A DNA stretch of 64,000 nt, taken from Cronobacter condimenti 1330 (GTDB lineage Bacteria > Pseudomonadota > Gammaproteobacteria > Enterobacterales > Enterobacteriaceae). The notes beneath the pieces were generated by a model that worked only from the letters and a program-made list of their open reading frames with translations, was not told the DNA's origin and did not search any database. A program made the translations under genes and the position numbers. The stretch spans positions 3,162,001-3,226,000 of the forward strand of contig NZ_CP012264.1 of assembly GCF_001277255.1 (NCBI RefSeq), written 5' to 3'. Shown here one piece after another: positions 17,749 through 26,864 of the stretch. Position 1 is the first letter of the stretch, and each line of letters begins with the position of its first letter.

Positions 17749-18447
17749 TTACATCATCTCAATCACATCGTCGTCGCCGGGTTTCCCGCCGCTTAACGCT
17801 TCATCGAAATAGTGCTTCGGCACGGTATAGCGCAGGTGATCGAGCGCCAGTTGCATACTGCGGTTATCAATCGCATGTCCCAGATCTTCTACGATATCGA
17901 GCGTCACATCGCCGCCGGCACGCAGCAGGGCGTCTTCCGCCGCCTGCGCATAACGGGAATCAATCACCTCGTCATCTTCTCCGTGAATCAGATGCACCGT
18001 CGTGGCAGTGGTCGCGGAAACAGGCAGCTCGGCGAAACGGCCATTAAACGCAATAACCCTGCCTGCAAGGCCTGGCTCGGCTTTTATGCCTTCAAGCACC
18101 ATAATCGCGCCCTGCGAGAATCCAATCAGCGCTGTCGCCGCGGCATTGACGCCGCTTTCGCGCTGCCACTGGCGAACGGTATCGATAAACACGGGCATAA
18201 TGTCGTTCACGCGCTGCTGCCGGTTGGATTCCGTTACGCCTTCTGTAGAAAACCATTGACGGCCCGGTGCCGGACCACTCGGCGCGGGCGCGCCAATGCT
18301 CACCACCAGCGCATCCGGAAACAGCGGCGCGAACCAGCGGCCAATCTCTCCCATCGACACCGGATTATCCCCGACGCCGTGAAACAGCAGCAGCAGTTGT
18401 CTGGCAGGCAGTTCAGGGCTCTGAACCACAAAATGATCATGTCTCAT
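17749..18447 (-). CDS. ypfH: Carboxylesterase-like alpha/beta hydrolase YpfH
   Basis: Cytosolic alpha/beta hydrolase of the phospholipase/carboxylesterase family, 232 residues as in E. coli YpfH. The nucleophile is Ser111 in LIGFSQGAI; the acid and histidine are in HGEDDEVID and VEDLGHAID near the C-terminus. The ATG at 18447 has TGAGGAGAG upstream; the frame extends 18 codons further without support. The natural substrate is unknown; the E. coli protein is known for esterase activity. Confidence 0.93.
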   Translation of the reverse strand: MRHDHFVVQSPELPARQLLLLFHGVGDNPVSMGEIGRWFAPLFPDALVVSIGAPAPSGPAPGRQWFSTEGVTESNRQQRVNDIMPVFIDTVRQWQRESGVNAAATALIGFSQGAIMVLEGIKAEPGLAGRVIAFNGRFAELPVSATTATTVHLIHGEDDEVIDSRYAQAAEDALLRAGGDVTLDIVEDLGHAIDNRSMQLALDHLRYTVPKHYFDEALSGGKPGDDDVIEMM

Positions 18448-18519
18448 GGCACTCTCCTCATGGGTTACAGCCAGTTTACGCCGGCCTGAACAGATGACCA
18501 TCGCAATGTTTTGATGGAC

Positions 18520-20550
18520 TTAGTGGAAAAATTGCCATTGCAAAACGCGCGCGCTTAACGCAGCGGCGCGTTCCTCATCAAGCGACCGGAGCGCCAGCGC
18601 GGTTTCCTGCCGCTGCGCCGCCAGCAGCGCTTTACGCCCGGAAAGCCGCAACGCGCGGCACAAATCCTCAACAGGCATACGCTGCTCAAGCCTGCCGCGC
18701 AACGCCTGTAAGGCCTGTGGGCTTACTGTAAGCAGCCGGTGCAGCGGGCCGAGCGAGGTTTCAAGCGGACGATGTGCAAACGCAAACCCCGCGAGCGCTA
18801 ACCAGTCCTCTTCATTAAGGGTAGCCTGGTGAGCGGGAGTCAGTGGCAGGGGTTCATTTACCCAGCGCTGAAGCCAGACGGCGTCGCGCGCCAGGCGCTG
18901 CTCTTCATCGCGGACAAGCTGCTCGCCGCGCGCGGTCAGCGGCAGAAGCGCCATCGCGTTATAACAGCCGCTGCTTGCCTCGCGGTGACTGCCAAAGCGC
19001 ACCAGCCTAAACCCACAACGCGCCCAGAAGCGCCAGAGCGCGGGCGTATAGCCGAAACTCACCGAGAGATAGTCGCAGCCGTCAAACGCCTGCGCCCGCG
19101 CCGCGGCGATAAGCATGCCGCCGATGCCCTCGCGCTGACGGCCCGGATGCACTGCAACGCGGCTTATACGCAGCCCGCGCAAAGTAGCCGCATGCGGATC
19201 GCCGCCGTGCGCCGCCAGCGATTGCGCCACCAGATTGCCGCGAGGACGGCGATACCCCGCCCACACCGCCTGACTCAATGCCGGGCTAAGCCCCCCCTCT
19301 TTGACCAGCCACAGCGCGCCCACGGCTTCATCACCTGCGGCGGCCGCGATAAACGACTGGTTCGGCGCATCCATCATGCGGCGTAGATCGAGCGGTGATG
19401 TGCGGTAATGCGCGCCGGCAAGCAGCCGGTAGAGCGAGGCCACGCGCGCGGGCGACGTCATCCAGTCGGATTGTTCGACGCCGAAAACGTTGACCGTCCC
19501 GGTGGGCGTGACGGAAAAATCATCATCGTCAAATAACAGCGCCTGACTCACCAGCCGCTCCAGCGGATCGTCCTGTGCCCAGCGCACGGGCGCATTGAGG
19601 GTGCGGTAACGTAGCCCTTCAAGGGCCGCACAGAATTTCAGCAAAAAACCACGCCCGGTGCCTTCATAACCCTGCACGGTGCTGGTCATCAGCGTGGCCG
19701 GAAACGCGCGCACCAGCTTTTGTAACAGCGGGCCAGGCAGCGCGGCGGCTTCATCGATAACCAGCCAGTCGGCGGGCGCAAGCGTGCCATTGTCGTGGGC
19801 CGCCAGCAGCGCGTCCGGCGCCATAAACTGGAAGTTTTCGCCCGCGTGCGCCGCGATGACATCGGCTGCGGCGCGCGTCGGCGCGGTGACAAGCGCCGTA
19901 CCCGACAGCGTGCGAATGAACATCCCGGCGAGCGCCGATTTGCCGCGCCCGCGCGCGGCGGTAATGACCGTTACGCCATGCGTTATCGCCAGTAATTCCG
20001 CTAGCAACCGCGCCTGCTCCTGTTGCGGCTCACCGTTAGCGGGTTGCCATGCAGTCAGCGCAGGTTCACGCGAGCTCATCTCAAGCGGCTGTTCCTGACG
20101 CCAGCAGATGACATCCGGATCGCGCGCCAGTAGCGTTTGCAGATGATGGATAAAATGGGGGGTAGCGATAGGGTCGCTGCTGTCGCTCCAGCGGCAGGCA
20201 TCGTTATCGACGCGCTCAGGCCAGTCCTGCCACGGCGGCGTTAACAAAACCAGCCAGCTGCCAGCCTTCAGCGTCCCCGCAAGCGCGGCGAACGCGGCGG
20301 CGTCAAAACCGCTGCGGGCATCGAACACGGCATGCAGGTATTCACGCCCCAGCAGAGTAGGGATAGCACCCGTTGCGACATTTAACGCCATCTCCGGTGC
20401 CGCTCCCGTCCAGAGCCAGTCGCCCGGCAGACTGTCTGCCAGCCGCTGCGCCTGGTGCGAACACCAGGCCTCTTCGCCGCTTAATACCAGCAGGCGACGA
20501 ACGCCCGCCCGCGCCATTTGCGCCGTCAGCGTGGCGATACTCTCATTCAC
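18520..20550 (-). CDS. tmcA: tRNA(Met) cytidine acetyltransferase TmcA
   Basis: ATP-dependent enzyme making N4-acetylcytidine at wobble position 34 of elongator tRNA-Met. It has 676 residues (E. coli about 671). The N-terminal DUF1726 region is followed by the RecD-type helicase domain with Walker A AARGRGKS (about 198-205) and Walker B WLVIDEAAALP. A GNAT domain follows with VHPGRQREGIGGMLI. It is 15 bases downstream of ypfJ, suggesting ypfJ-tmcA-ypfH co-transcription. Confidence 0.95.
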   Translation of the reverse strand: MNESIATLTAQMARAGVRRLLVLSGEEAWCSHQAQRLADSLPGDWLWTGAAPEMALNVATGAIPTLLGREYLHAVFDARSGFDAAAFAALAGTLKAGSWLVLLTPPWQDWPERVDNDACRWSDSSDPIATPHFIHHLQTLLARDPDVICWRQEQPLEMSSREPALTAWQPANGEPQQEQARLLAELLAITHGVTVITAARGRGKSALAGMFIRTLSGTALVTAPTRAAADVIAAHAGENFQFMAPDALLAAHDNGTLAPADWLVIDEAAALPGPLLQKLVRAFPATLMTSTVQGYEGTGRGFLLKFCAALEGLRYRTLNAPVRWAQDDPLERLVSQALLFDDDDFSVTPTGTVNVFGVEQSDWMTSPARVASLYRLLAGAHYRTSPLDLRRMMDAPNQSFIAAAAGDEAVGALWLVKEGGLSPALSQAVWAGYRRPRGNLVAQSLAAHGGDPHAATLRGLRISRVAVHPGRQREGIGGMLIAAARAQAFDGCDYLSVSFGYTPALWRFWARCGFRLVRFGSHREASSGCYNAMALLPLTARGEQLVRDEEQRLARDAVWLQRWVNEPLPLTPAHQATLNEEDWLALAGFAFAHRPLETSLGPLHRLLTVSPQALQALRGRLEQRMPVEDLCRALRLSGRKALLAAQRQETALALRSLDEERAAALSARVLQWQFFH

Positions 20551-20565
20551 AAAAGCCGCCTTAGG

Positions 20566-21426
20566 TTACAGCGTATTGCCGAAGGTGTTGCACTGGGCCG
20601 GATCGCCGCTGTCAAAACCCCGTTTAAACCAACTGTAACGTTGCTCAGAAGTCCCGTGCGTAAAGCTGTCCGGGACGACGCGGCCCTGGCTCTGCTGCTG
20701 AAGGCGGTCATCGCCAATCGCCTGCGCGGCGTTTAACGCCTCCTGCAAATCGCCGGTATCCAGCACGCCCTCTTTCTGCATGGCGTTGCCCCACACGCCC
20801 GCAAAGCAGTCTGCCTGCAACTCAAGGCGCACCGAGAGACGGTTTACTTCCGTCTGCGACGCGTTTTGCTGGAGCTGGCGCACTTTCGGCTCGATGCCGA
20901 GTAGCTTTTGTACGTGGTGACCCACTTCGTGGGCGATAACATAGCCCTGCGCGAAATCCCCTTCTGCGCCGAGTTTCTGCTTCATTTCGTCATAGAAGGA
21001 CAGATCAATATATACAGTGCTGTCTGCCGGACAGTAGAACGGCCCCATTACAGACTGACCAGTGCCGCAGCCGGTACGGGTCGCGCCACGGTACATCACG
21101 AGTTTTGGCTCCTGATAGGCGCGTCCCATTTTCTGAAACTGCTGGCCCCAGCTCTCTTCGGTAGTGCCGAGAATGACGGAGGTGAATTTCGCGGCTTCGT
21201 CTTCATTAGGGCTGATAGAGCGAGACGTCTGCTGGCTCACCGGCGCGCCGCCGGAAATAAGGCCCGTGAGATCGACCCCGTAATAGCTTGCCACGACCAC
21301 AATGACCAGTAACACCAGGCCGCCCTTACCGGTGGGCAGGCGGAATCCGCGTCCACCCATCATTGGCGAACTGCTGTTTCGTCTGTCTTCGACGTTGTCG
21401 CTTTCGCGACGTCCTTGCCAACGCAT
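20566..21426 (-). CDS. ypfJ: Putative membrane-anchored neutral zinc metallopeptidase YpfJ
   Basis: Member of the zinc-metallopeptidase YpfJ/KPN_01858 family, 286 residues (E. coli 287). A single membrane segment lies at about 35-52, so the body is probably periplasmic. The zinc motif HEVGHH is at 166-171 and the third ligand is likely in LQADCFAGVW. Substrate and physiological role are unknown. The upstream gap to purC holds nothing distinctive. Confidence 0.93.
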   Translation of the reverse strand: MRWQGRRESDNVEDRRNSSSPMMGGRGFRLPTGKGGLVLLVIVVVASYYGVDLTGLISGGAPVSQQTSRSISPNEDEAAKFTSVILGTTEESWGQQFQKMGRAYQEPKLVMYRGATRTGCGTGQSVMGPFYCPADSTVYIDLSFYDEMKQKLGAEGDFAQGYVIAHEVGHHVQKLLGIEPKVRQLQQNASQTEVNRLSVRLELQADCFAGVWGNAMQKEGVLDTGDLQEALNAAQAIGDDRLQQQSQGRVVPDSFTHGTSEQRYSWFKRGFDSGDPAQCNTFGNTL

Positions 21427-21556
21427 ACTCTGACCTCATAACGCTCAATAGTTATGATAATGATCGTAGGTGGTTCAGGCGCGCTTTACCATAGGAAAAC
21501 AGGGAAGGCGCAGGGTATGGCTCTTATACCCTGCGTGAAAACGGCAGGAAATGCGG

Positions 21557-22270
21557 TTAGTCGAGGTTTACGCCAAGACGGCGCGCTACTTCTTCATAGG
21601 CTTCAATAAGGCCCCCGAGGCTCTGACGGAAGCGGTCTTTATCCATTTTATCCATGGTTTCTTTATCCCACAGGCGCGCACCGTCCGGGGAGAACTCGTC
21701 GCCCAGCGTCACCTCGCCTTTGAACAAGCCAAACTCCAGTTTGAAATCGACCAGGATGAGGCCCGCGTCGTCAAAGAGCTTTTTCAGCACGTCGTTCGCT
21801 TTGTAGGTCAGTTCCTTCATGCGCGCGAGGTTCTCCTGGCTTACCCAACCGAACGTTTCGCAGTAGGATTCGTTGACCATCGGATCGTGCATAGCGTCAT
21901 TTTTCAGGAACAGGTCGAACAGCGGCGGATTGAGCTCAATCCCTTCTTCAATGCCGAGGCGTTTCACGAGTGAGCCCGCGGCGCGGTTGCGGATAACGCA
22001 CTCGACCGGCACCATGTCGAGCTTTTTCACCAGCGCGTCGGTATCGGAAAGCAGACGTTCCATTTGCGTCGGGATGCCCGCTTCGGCCAGCTTGCTCATA
22101 ATGAAATAGTTAAACTTGTTGTTCACCATTCCCTTGCGGTCGAACTGCTCAATGCGGGCGCCGTCGCCTGCTGACGTATCATTGCGGAATTCGAGCACCA
22201 ACAGATCCGGGTTTTCCGTGCTGTATACGGTTTTCGCTTTGCCACGATACAACTCAGCTTGCTTTTGCAT
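21557..22270 (-). CDS. purC: SAICAR synthase PurC
   Basis: Phosphoribosylaminoimidazole-succinocarboxamide synthase, joining CAIR and aspartate with ATP in purine synthesis. It has 237 residues, equal to E. coli. The ATG at 22270 gives MQKQAELYRGKAKTVYSTENPD, the family start; upstream codons have no similarity. SAICAR-synthase motifs VLEFRNDTSAGDG and VDFKLEFG are visible. It lies downstream of dapA-bamC but has its own operator-like site (22343-22358). Confidence 0.97.
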   Translation of the reverse strand: MQKQAELYRGKAKTVYSTENPDLLVLEFRNDTSAGDGARIEQFDRKGMVNNKFNYFIMSKLAEAGIPTQMERLLSDTDALVKKLDMVPVECVIRNRAAGSLVKRLGIEEGIELNPPLFDLFLKNDAMHDPMVNESYCETFGWVSQENLARMKELTYKANDVLKKLFDDAGLILVDFKLEFGLFKGEVTLGDEFSPDGARLWDKETMDKMDKDRFRQSLGGLIEAYEEVARRLGVNLD

Positions 22271-22342
22271 CTTTATTACTCCAGGTATGGTGACCGCTCG
22301 CGCGGCCTGAGGATTTATCACAAAATTTGCCGTTTTCTGGTG

Positions 22343-22358
22343 ACGCACACGTTTGCGT
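22343..22358 (-). promoter_or_regulatory. PurR operator upstream of purC
   Basis: ACGCACACGTTTGCGT differs at one position from a perfect ACGCAAACGTTTGCGT palindrome, the PurR-type consensus. It lies 73-88 bases upstream of the purC start and downstream of the bamC terminator, consistent with PurR repression of purC known in E. coli. Confidence 0.8.
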
Positions 22359-22367
22359 ATCTAACAG

Positions 22368-22394
22368 AAAAAAGGGCCGGAGTGCTCCGGCCCT
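22368..22394 (-). terminator. Terminator after bamC
   Basis: On the minus strand the stem AGGGCCGGAG / CTCCGGCCCT is followed by TTTTTT, directly after the bamC stop. It separates dapA-bamC transcription from purC. Confidence 0.85.
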
Positions 22395-22399
22395 GGGTA

Positions 22400-23434
22400 T
22401 TACTTGCTGAACGCGGCCTGGAAGGCGGCAACCAGCGCATCGTTCTGCGACTGGGTCAGCGTATGGCCTTTCGGGTCGATGAACTGCAGGCTGGTGCGGT
22501 TATCGAGATCGCCGACCTGAAGTTTGTAATCGCCGTTGGAGAGGCCCGGATCGCGTGCGCCCAGTGCCTGCCAGTCGCTGTCAGACAGCGCTTTGTAAGT
22601 CACGGCGAGGCTACCCGTCGAGCGCGTGGAGTCCGTCACTTTCATGCCCACTTTCGCCAGCGTATCCGGCAGGCGGCTCCACACGGCGTTAAACGGCGCG
22701 CGTACCACCAGCACCGGCAGACCCACGTCATCGGCACCGCTGGTCACGTCGATTTGCGACGTAGAACGGTTATCGGCGGCGTTTTGACGCGCGGTTTCGT
22801 TTTTATCAAGTCCAGAGGCAATCGCGTTGAGCATTTCAGCGCTGTAGCGCTGAAGCGAGGCGGTATCCGCCACCGGCTTGCCGTCCTGCTCCAGATTAAT
22901 CAGCTTCACGACCAGCGCCTGCTGATAACCTTGCGGCTTCACGCTGACCTGATAACGACCACGATATTGCTGGTCTTCATCGGCACGGTTCCACTGCACC
23001 CAGTCAGTATTGAGCGTCTGGGAGGCGTCGTCGCGTTTCTCAATGGTGTAGTTCAGCGACTGCACGACGCTAACGACCTGCGGCCAGAGCGAACCACTGC
23101 GACCGCTTTCCAGCAGCAGCGTGGCCGTATCACCGGTAAACTGGGTGCGCGCGCCGCTCACCAGCGCCAGCGGCTGTGTTGGCGGGCGAATATCGAGCTG
23201 CTTGCCAACCGGACCGCTGCCGTTGGTGACAGGGATGTTATAGTCGCCATTCTGCACCGGCAGGATCATTCCGGCCGGGGCATGCAGTTCTGCCAGCGGA
23301 GCCGCGTCCAGATAGGACTCGTCGCCGCTCACCTGACGCTTGTAGCGCGAATCGGAACTACAGGCGGCGAGCAGCATCACCAGTGATACGGTTGCTACTT
23401 TCGCCACACGCGACTTCTGTACTGAGTAAGCCAT
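22400..23434 (-). CDS. bamC: Outer-membrane assembly lipoprotein BamC
   Basis: Lipoprotein subunit of the BAM complex that inserts beta-barrel proteins in the outer membrane; 344 residues as in E. coli. Signal peptide with lipobox LAAC (lipidated Cys25), then the unstructured N-terminal BamD-binding segment (SRYKRQVSGDESYLDAAPL) and two helix-grip domains. The ATG at 23434 has GGGAGATTT upstream; a TTG one codon earlier is not needed. It lies 16 bases after dapA, forming the dapA-bamC operon. Confidence 0.97.
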   Translation of the reverse strand: MAYSVQKSRVAKVATVSLVMLLAACSSDSRYKRQVSGDESYLDAAPLAELHAPAGMILPVQNGDYNIPVTNGSGPVGKQLDIRPPTQPLALVSGARTQFTGDTATLLLESGRSGSLWPQVVSVVQSLNYTIEKRDDASQTLNTDWVQWNRADEDQQYRGRYQVSVKPQGYQQALVVKLINLEQDGKPVADTASLQRYSAEMLNAIASGLDKNETARQNAADNRSTSQIDVTSGADDVGLPVLVVRAPFNAVWSRLPDTLAKVGMKVTDSTRSTGSLAVTYKALSDSDWQALGARDPGLSNGDYKLQVGDLDNRTSLQFIDPKGHTLTQSQNDALVAAFQAAFSK

Positions 23435-23450
23435 CAAATCTCCCTAAACT

Positions 23451-24329
23451 TTACAGCAGGCCGGCATGCTTAAGCGCAGAGCCAACAGCGTCACGACCGG
23501 CATCGGTGATTGGCGTCATTGGCAGGCGCAGCGTATCGGTCGCCACAAGTCCCAACTCCTTACAGGCCCATTTCACCGGGATCGGATTGGGTTCGACAAA
23601 TAATTTATGGTGCAACGGCATCAGGCGACGGTTGATGATGCGCGCATCGTCAAACTTACCTTCTGCGGCGAGCCGGCACATATCGGCCATGTCGCGCGCC
23701 GCGACGTTGGTAGTAACCGAAATAACCCCGTGACCGCCAAGCTGCATGAAGTCCATCGCCGTGGCGTCATCACCGCTTAGCAGCGCGAAATCATCAGCAA
23801 CCAGCTCTTTGATCAGATGAACGCGGCTTAAGTTCCCGGTCGCTTCTTTGATACCGACAATATTTTTAATGTTCGCAAGACGCCCAACGGTTTCCGGCAG
23901 CAGATCGCAGCCGGTACGGGACGGCACATTATAGAGGATTTGCGGCAGGTCGGTATGCTCTGCGATAGCTTTAAAATGCTGGAACAACCCTTCCTGCGTC
24001 GGACGATTGTAATACGGCGTGACGGTCAGACAGCCAGCAATGCCGCTGCCATTAAAACGCTGCGTGAGGCTGATGGCCTCGGAAGTTGCATTCGCGCCCG
24101 TGCCTGCGATAACCGGAATACGCCCATCGGCCAGTTCCAGCGTCATCATCACCACATCGGCGTGCTCTTCATGGCTTAGCGTGGCGGATTCCCCGGTAGT
24201 CCCTACCGATACAATCGCCGACGTTCCGTTAGCGACATGGTAATCAATCAGTTTTTTCAGGCTCGACCGGCAGACATTACCTTTTTCATCCATCGGCGTA
24301 ATAAGCGCGACAATACTTCCCGTGAACAT
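23451..24329 (-). CDS. dapA: 4-hydroxy-tetrahydrodipicolinate synthase
   Basis: First committed enzyme of lysine/diaminopimelate synthesis, condensing pyruvate and aspartate semialdehyde. It has 292 residues, equal to E. coli. The Schiff-base Lys161 (IVGIKEATG), Tyr133 (QILYNVPSRTG) and Thr44-Thr45 (VGTTGESAT) are in place. The start is the ATG at 24329 (MFTGSIVALITPM); an in-frame ATG six codons upstream lacks family similarity. It is divergent from gcvR, as in E. coli. Confidence 0.98.
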   Translation of the reverse strand: MFTGSIVALITPMDEKGNVCRSSLKKLIDYHVANGTSAIVSVGTTGESATLSHEEHADVVMMTLELADGRIPVIAGTGANATSEAISLTQRFNGSGIAGCLTVTPYYNRPTQEGLFQHFKAIAEHTDLPQILYNVPSRTGCDLLPETVGRLANIKNIVGIKEATGNLSRVHLIKELVADDFALLSGDDATAMDFMQLGGHGVISVTTNVAARDMADMCRLAAEGKFDDARIINRRLMPLHHKLFVEPNPIPVKWACKELGLVATDTLRLPMTPITDAGRDAVGSALKHAGLL

Positions 24330-24476
24330 TGGCCATCCTCTGTGCAAACTAGAGCCTCAATGGTACGTTTGGTGCCGTAATAAAAGCAAGCGGCCAGGGG
24401 GCGCTATGCGGTTGTATGGCGGATTTTTTTATGGTTTCCTAAGGATTAATTCACCGTTTCAACAGGAAGCACAGGT

Positions 24477-25046
24477 TTGACATCCTCATCCCCCCATTAT
24501 CTGGTTATTACCGCGCTGGGAGCCGACCGCTCGGGTATCGTTAACACTATCACCCGCCATGTCAGCAGTTGCGGCTGCAATATCGAAGATAGCCGCCTGG
24601 CAATGCTGGGGGAGGAGTTCACGTTCATCATGCTGTTGTCCGGCACCTGGAACGCCATTACCTTGATTGAATCGACGCTGCCGCTTAAAGGCGCGGAGTT
24701 GGATCTGCTGATTGTAATGAAGCGCACCACCGCACGCCCGCGCCCGGCGATGCCGTCGTCCGTCTGGGTGCAGGTGGAAGTAGAAGACTCGCCGCATCTC
24801 ATTGAGCGCTTCACCGAATTGTTCCATTCTCACGACATGAATATCGCCGAACTTATCTCCCGCACGCAGCCTGCCCAGGAAAATAAGTCCGCACAGCTCT
24901 ATATTCAAATAACGGCGCACAGTCCGGCTTCACAGGACGCGACGATCATTGAACAGCCCTTCCGTCAACTCTGTACAGACCTGGGCGCACAAGGCACTAT
25001 TAGCGTGGTCAATTACCCACAGCAAGATGAACAGGATGGAGTGTAG
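24477..25046 (+). CDS. gcvR: Glycine cleavage system transcriptional repressor GcvR (TTG start)
   Basis: Two-ACT-domain protein that binds GcvA and blocks activation of the glycine cleavage operon. It has 189 residues. The start used here is TTG at 24477, with AGGAAG seven bases upstream; it gives MTSSSPHYLVITALGAD, colinear with E. coli MTLSSQHYLVITALGAD. No in-frame ATG would keep the first ACT domain. The stop TAG is directly followed by the bcp start region (ATG at 25049), so gcvR-bcp are probably coupled. Confidence 0.95.
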   Translation: MTSSSPHYLVITALGADRSGIVNTITRHVSSCGCNIEDSRLAMLGEEFTFIMLLSGTWNAITLIESTLPLKGAELDLLIVMKRTTARPRPAMPSSVWVQVEVEDSPHLIERFTELFHSHDMNIAELISRTQPAQENKSAQLYIQITAHSPASQDATIIEQPFRQLCTDLGAQGTISVVNYPQQDEQDGV

Positions 25047-25048
25047 TG

Positions 25049-25519
25049 ATGAATCCACTGAAAGCCGGTGATATCGCACCGAAATTTAGCTTGCCCGATC
25101 AGGACGGTGAACAAGTAAATTTGACCGACTTCCAGGGACAGCGTGTTCTGGTTTATTTCTATCCCAAAGCCATGACGCCGGGCTGCACTGTGCAGGCGTG
25201 CGGGCTGCGCGATAATATGGATGACCTGAAAAAAGCGGGCGTTGAAGTGCTGGGCATCAGCACCGATAAACCCGAAAAGCTCTCGCGTTTCGCTGAAAAA
25301 GAGCTGCTTAATTTCACGCTGCTCTCGGATGAAGATCATCAGGTGAGCGATCAGTTTGGCGTCTGGGGTGAAAAAACCTTTATGGGGAAAACCTACGATG
25401 GCATTCACCGCATCAGCTTTTTGATCGATGCCGACGGGAAAGTCGAACATGTGTTCAACGACTTCAAAACCAGCAACCATCACGATGTTGTGCTGGACTG
25501 GCTGAAAGAAAACGCCTGA
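25049..25519 (+). CDS. bcp: Thiol peroxidase Bcp (peroxiredoxin Q)
   Basis: Thioredoxin-dependent peroxidase reducing H2O2 and lipid hydroperoxides; 156 residues as in E. coli. Peroxidatic cysteine 46 in TPGCT and resolving cysteine 51 (VQACGLRD) are both present. The ATG at 25049 is two bases after the gcvR stop. In E. coli K-12 the hyf hydrogenase operon follows bcp; here only about 60 bases separate it from perM, so hyf is absent at this place. Confidence 0.97.
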   Translation: MNPLKAGDIAPKFSLPDQDGEQVNLTDFQGQRVLVYFYPKAMTPGCTVQACGLRDNMDDLKKAGVEVLGISTDKPEKLSRFAEKELLNFTLLSDEDHQVSDQFGVWGEKTFMGKTYDGIHRISFLIDADGKVEHVFNDFKTSNHHDVVLDWLKENA

Positions 25520-25536
25520 CTCGTCGCGCAAAAACA

Positions 25537-25563
25537 GCCGGGTTAAGCGTAGCGCCACCCGGC
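25537..25563. repeat. REP-like palindrome between convergent bcp and perM
   Basis: Outer arms GCCGGGT and ACCCGGC enclose TAAGCGTAGCGCC. The form is that of enterobacterial REP units (GCCGGGTGGCGCTACGCTTA read on the other strand). It shares the core GGGT-AAGCGT-GCGCCACCC with the element at 2531-2556. Confidence 0.7.
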
Positions 25564-25579
25564 ATTATTACTCGTCAAA

Positions 25580-26641
25580 TTACGCGTCGACAGCAGGCAC
25601 ATCCGGCCAGGCGTGCACCACGGCTTTAATCAGCGTCGCCAGCGGAATAGCAAAGAAAACGCCCCAAAACCCCCACAGCCCACCGAAAATCACCACCGAG
25701 AGAATAATCACCAGCGGATGCAAATTGACCGCCTCGGAAAATAGCACCGGCACCAGCACATTGCCGTCCAGCGCCTGAATCACCAGGTAAACAATGAAAC
25801 AGCTCCAGAACTCCGTGCCCATGCCAAACTGGAACAGCGCCACGCAGACGACCGGTATCGTCACTACAAACGCGCCGATATAGGGAATCAACACCGACAC
25901 GCCCACCAGCACTGCCAGCAGTAATGAATAATTCAGCCCGAAAATAACAAAGCCAATCCAGGTGGCGACGCCGACAACGATCATTTCCAGCACTTTGCCG
26001 CGAATATAATTGGTGATCTGCTGGTTCATCTCCACCCACACCTGCCCTGCCAGGCCGCGGTTGCGTGGCAATACGCGGCGTACGGCGCTGAGCAGTTGTT
26101 CTTTATCTTTCACCAGGAAGAACACCATCAGCGGCACCAGAATCAGATAGATGGCGATCGTCAATAACCCTACCAGCGAGGCGAGCGAATATTTCACAAC
26201 GGAATCACCCAGAACGGACATGCGTGCACGCAGGTTTTCCGCCATCGCGTCAATGATGCCCGCATCGGTCAGCGCAGGGTAACGTCTTGGCAACGTGGCC
26301 GCAAAATCAGCCAGCTTATTAAACATGCCAGGCATATCGCGAATAAGATAGATACCCTGTTGCCAGGCCACCGGGATGACCACGAAGGCCATTACCAGCA
26401 CAATGCCGATAAACAGTACCAGTACCAGCGTGGCGGCAAGACCGCGGGAACAACCGATGCGCTGGAGGCGTGACGTCGGCCACTCCAGCAAATAGGCCAG
26501 CACAATGGCCACGAGCAGCGGTGCCAGCAAACCGTGCAGGAAGAAGAGGATGCAAAACCCGGCGACCAGAATCGCCAGGAGGGCAATCGCCTCGGGGTCG
26601 CTAAAGCGACGGCGATACCACTGCGAAAACATTTCAAGCAT
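25580..26641 (-). CDS. perM: AI-2E family putative permease PerM
   Basis: Inner-membrane protein of the AI-2E/UPF0118 transporter family, 353 residues, the E. coli PerM (YfgO) length. About eight hydrophobic segments, with family blocks MVFFLVKDKEQLL, QQITNYIRGKVLEM and VIFGGLWGFWGVFFAIPLA. The substrate is unknown. It is divergent from bepA across a 223-base spacer. Confidence 0.93.
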   Translation of the reverse strand: MLEMFSQWYRRRFSDPEAIALLAILVAGFCILFFLHGLLAPLLVAIVLAYLLEWPTSRLQRIGCSRGLAATLVLVLFIGIVLVMAFVVIPVAWQQGIYLIRDMPGMFNKLADFAATLPRRYPALTDAGIIDAMAENLRARMSVLGDSVVKYSLASLVGLLTIAIYLILVPLMVFFLVKDKEQLLSAVRRVLPRNRGLAGQVWVEMNQQITNYIRGKVLEMIVVGVATWIGFVIFGLNYSLLLAVLVGVSVLIPYIGAFVVTIPVVCVALFQFGMGTEFWSCFIVYLVIQALDGNVLVPVLFSEAVNLHPLVIILSVVIFGGLWGFWGVFFAIPLATLIKAVVHAWPDVPAVDA

Positions 26642-26864
26642 AAAAGACCTTTCCTGACGGGTGACGACGGAAGCGCGAGGGCGAATTGTATCGAAATGTC
26701 ACAAAAAAGACCGTGATTTTTATGCCCCCGGCAAGACAACCAGCGAACGGATGAATATGATTTCCCGACGCATTGGTAAAATGGACTTCCGATCCGGGCG
26801 CACATAATGAACAAAGCGATGCCGGGCGGGTCAAAAAAGACTCTACACAGACGGGAAAGAGGCT

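Noticed and set aside
22259..23386. A 375-codon open frame antisense to bamC
   Set aside because: Composition typical of antisense sequence, and it spans the bamC terminator and the PurR site; bamC on the other strand is clear.
26780..26864. Sigma-E promoter before bepA
   Set aside because: Only a partial -35 (GGACTT) was found, without a convincing -10 at the right distance.
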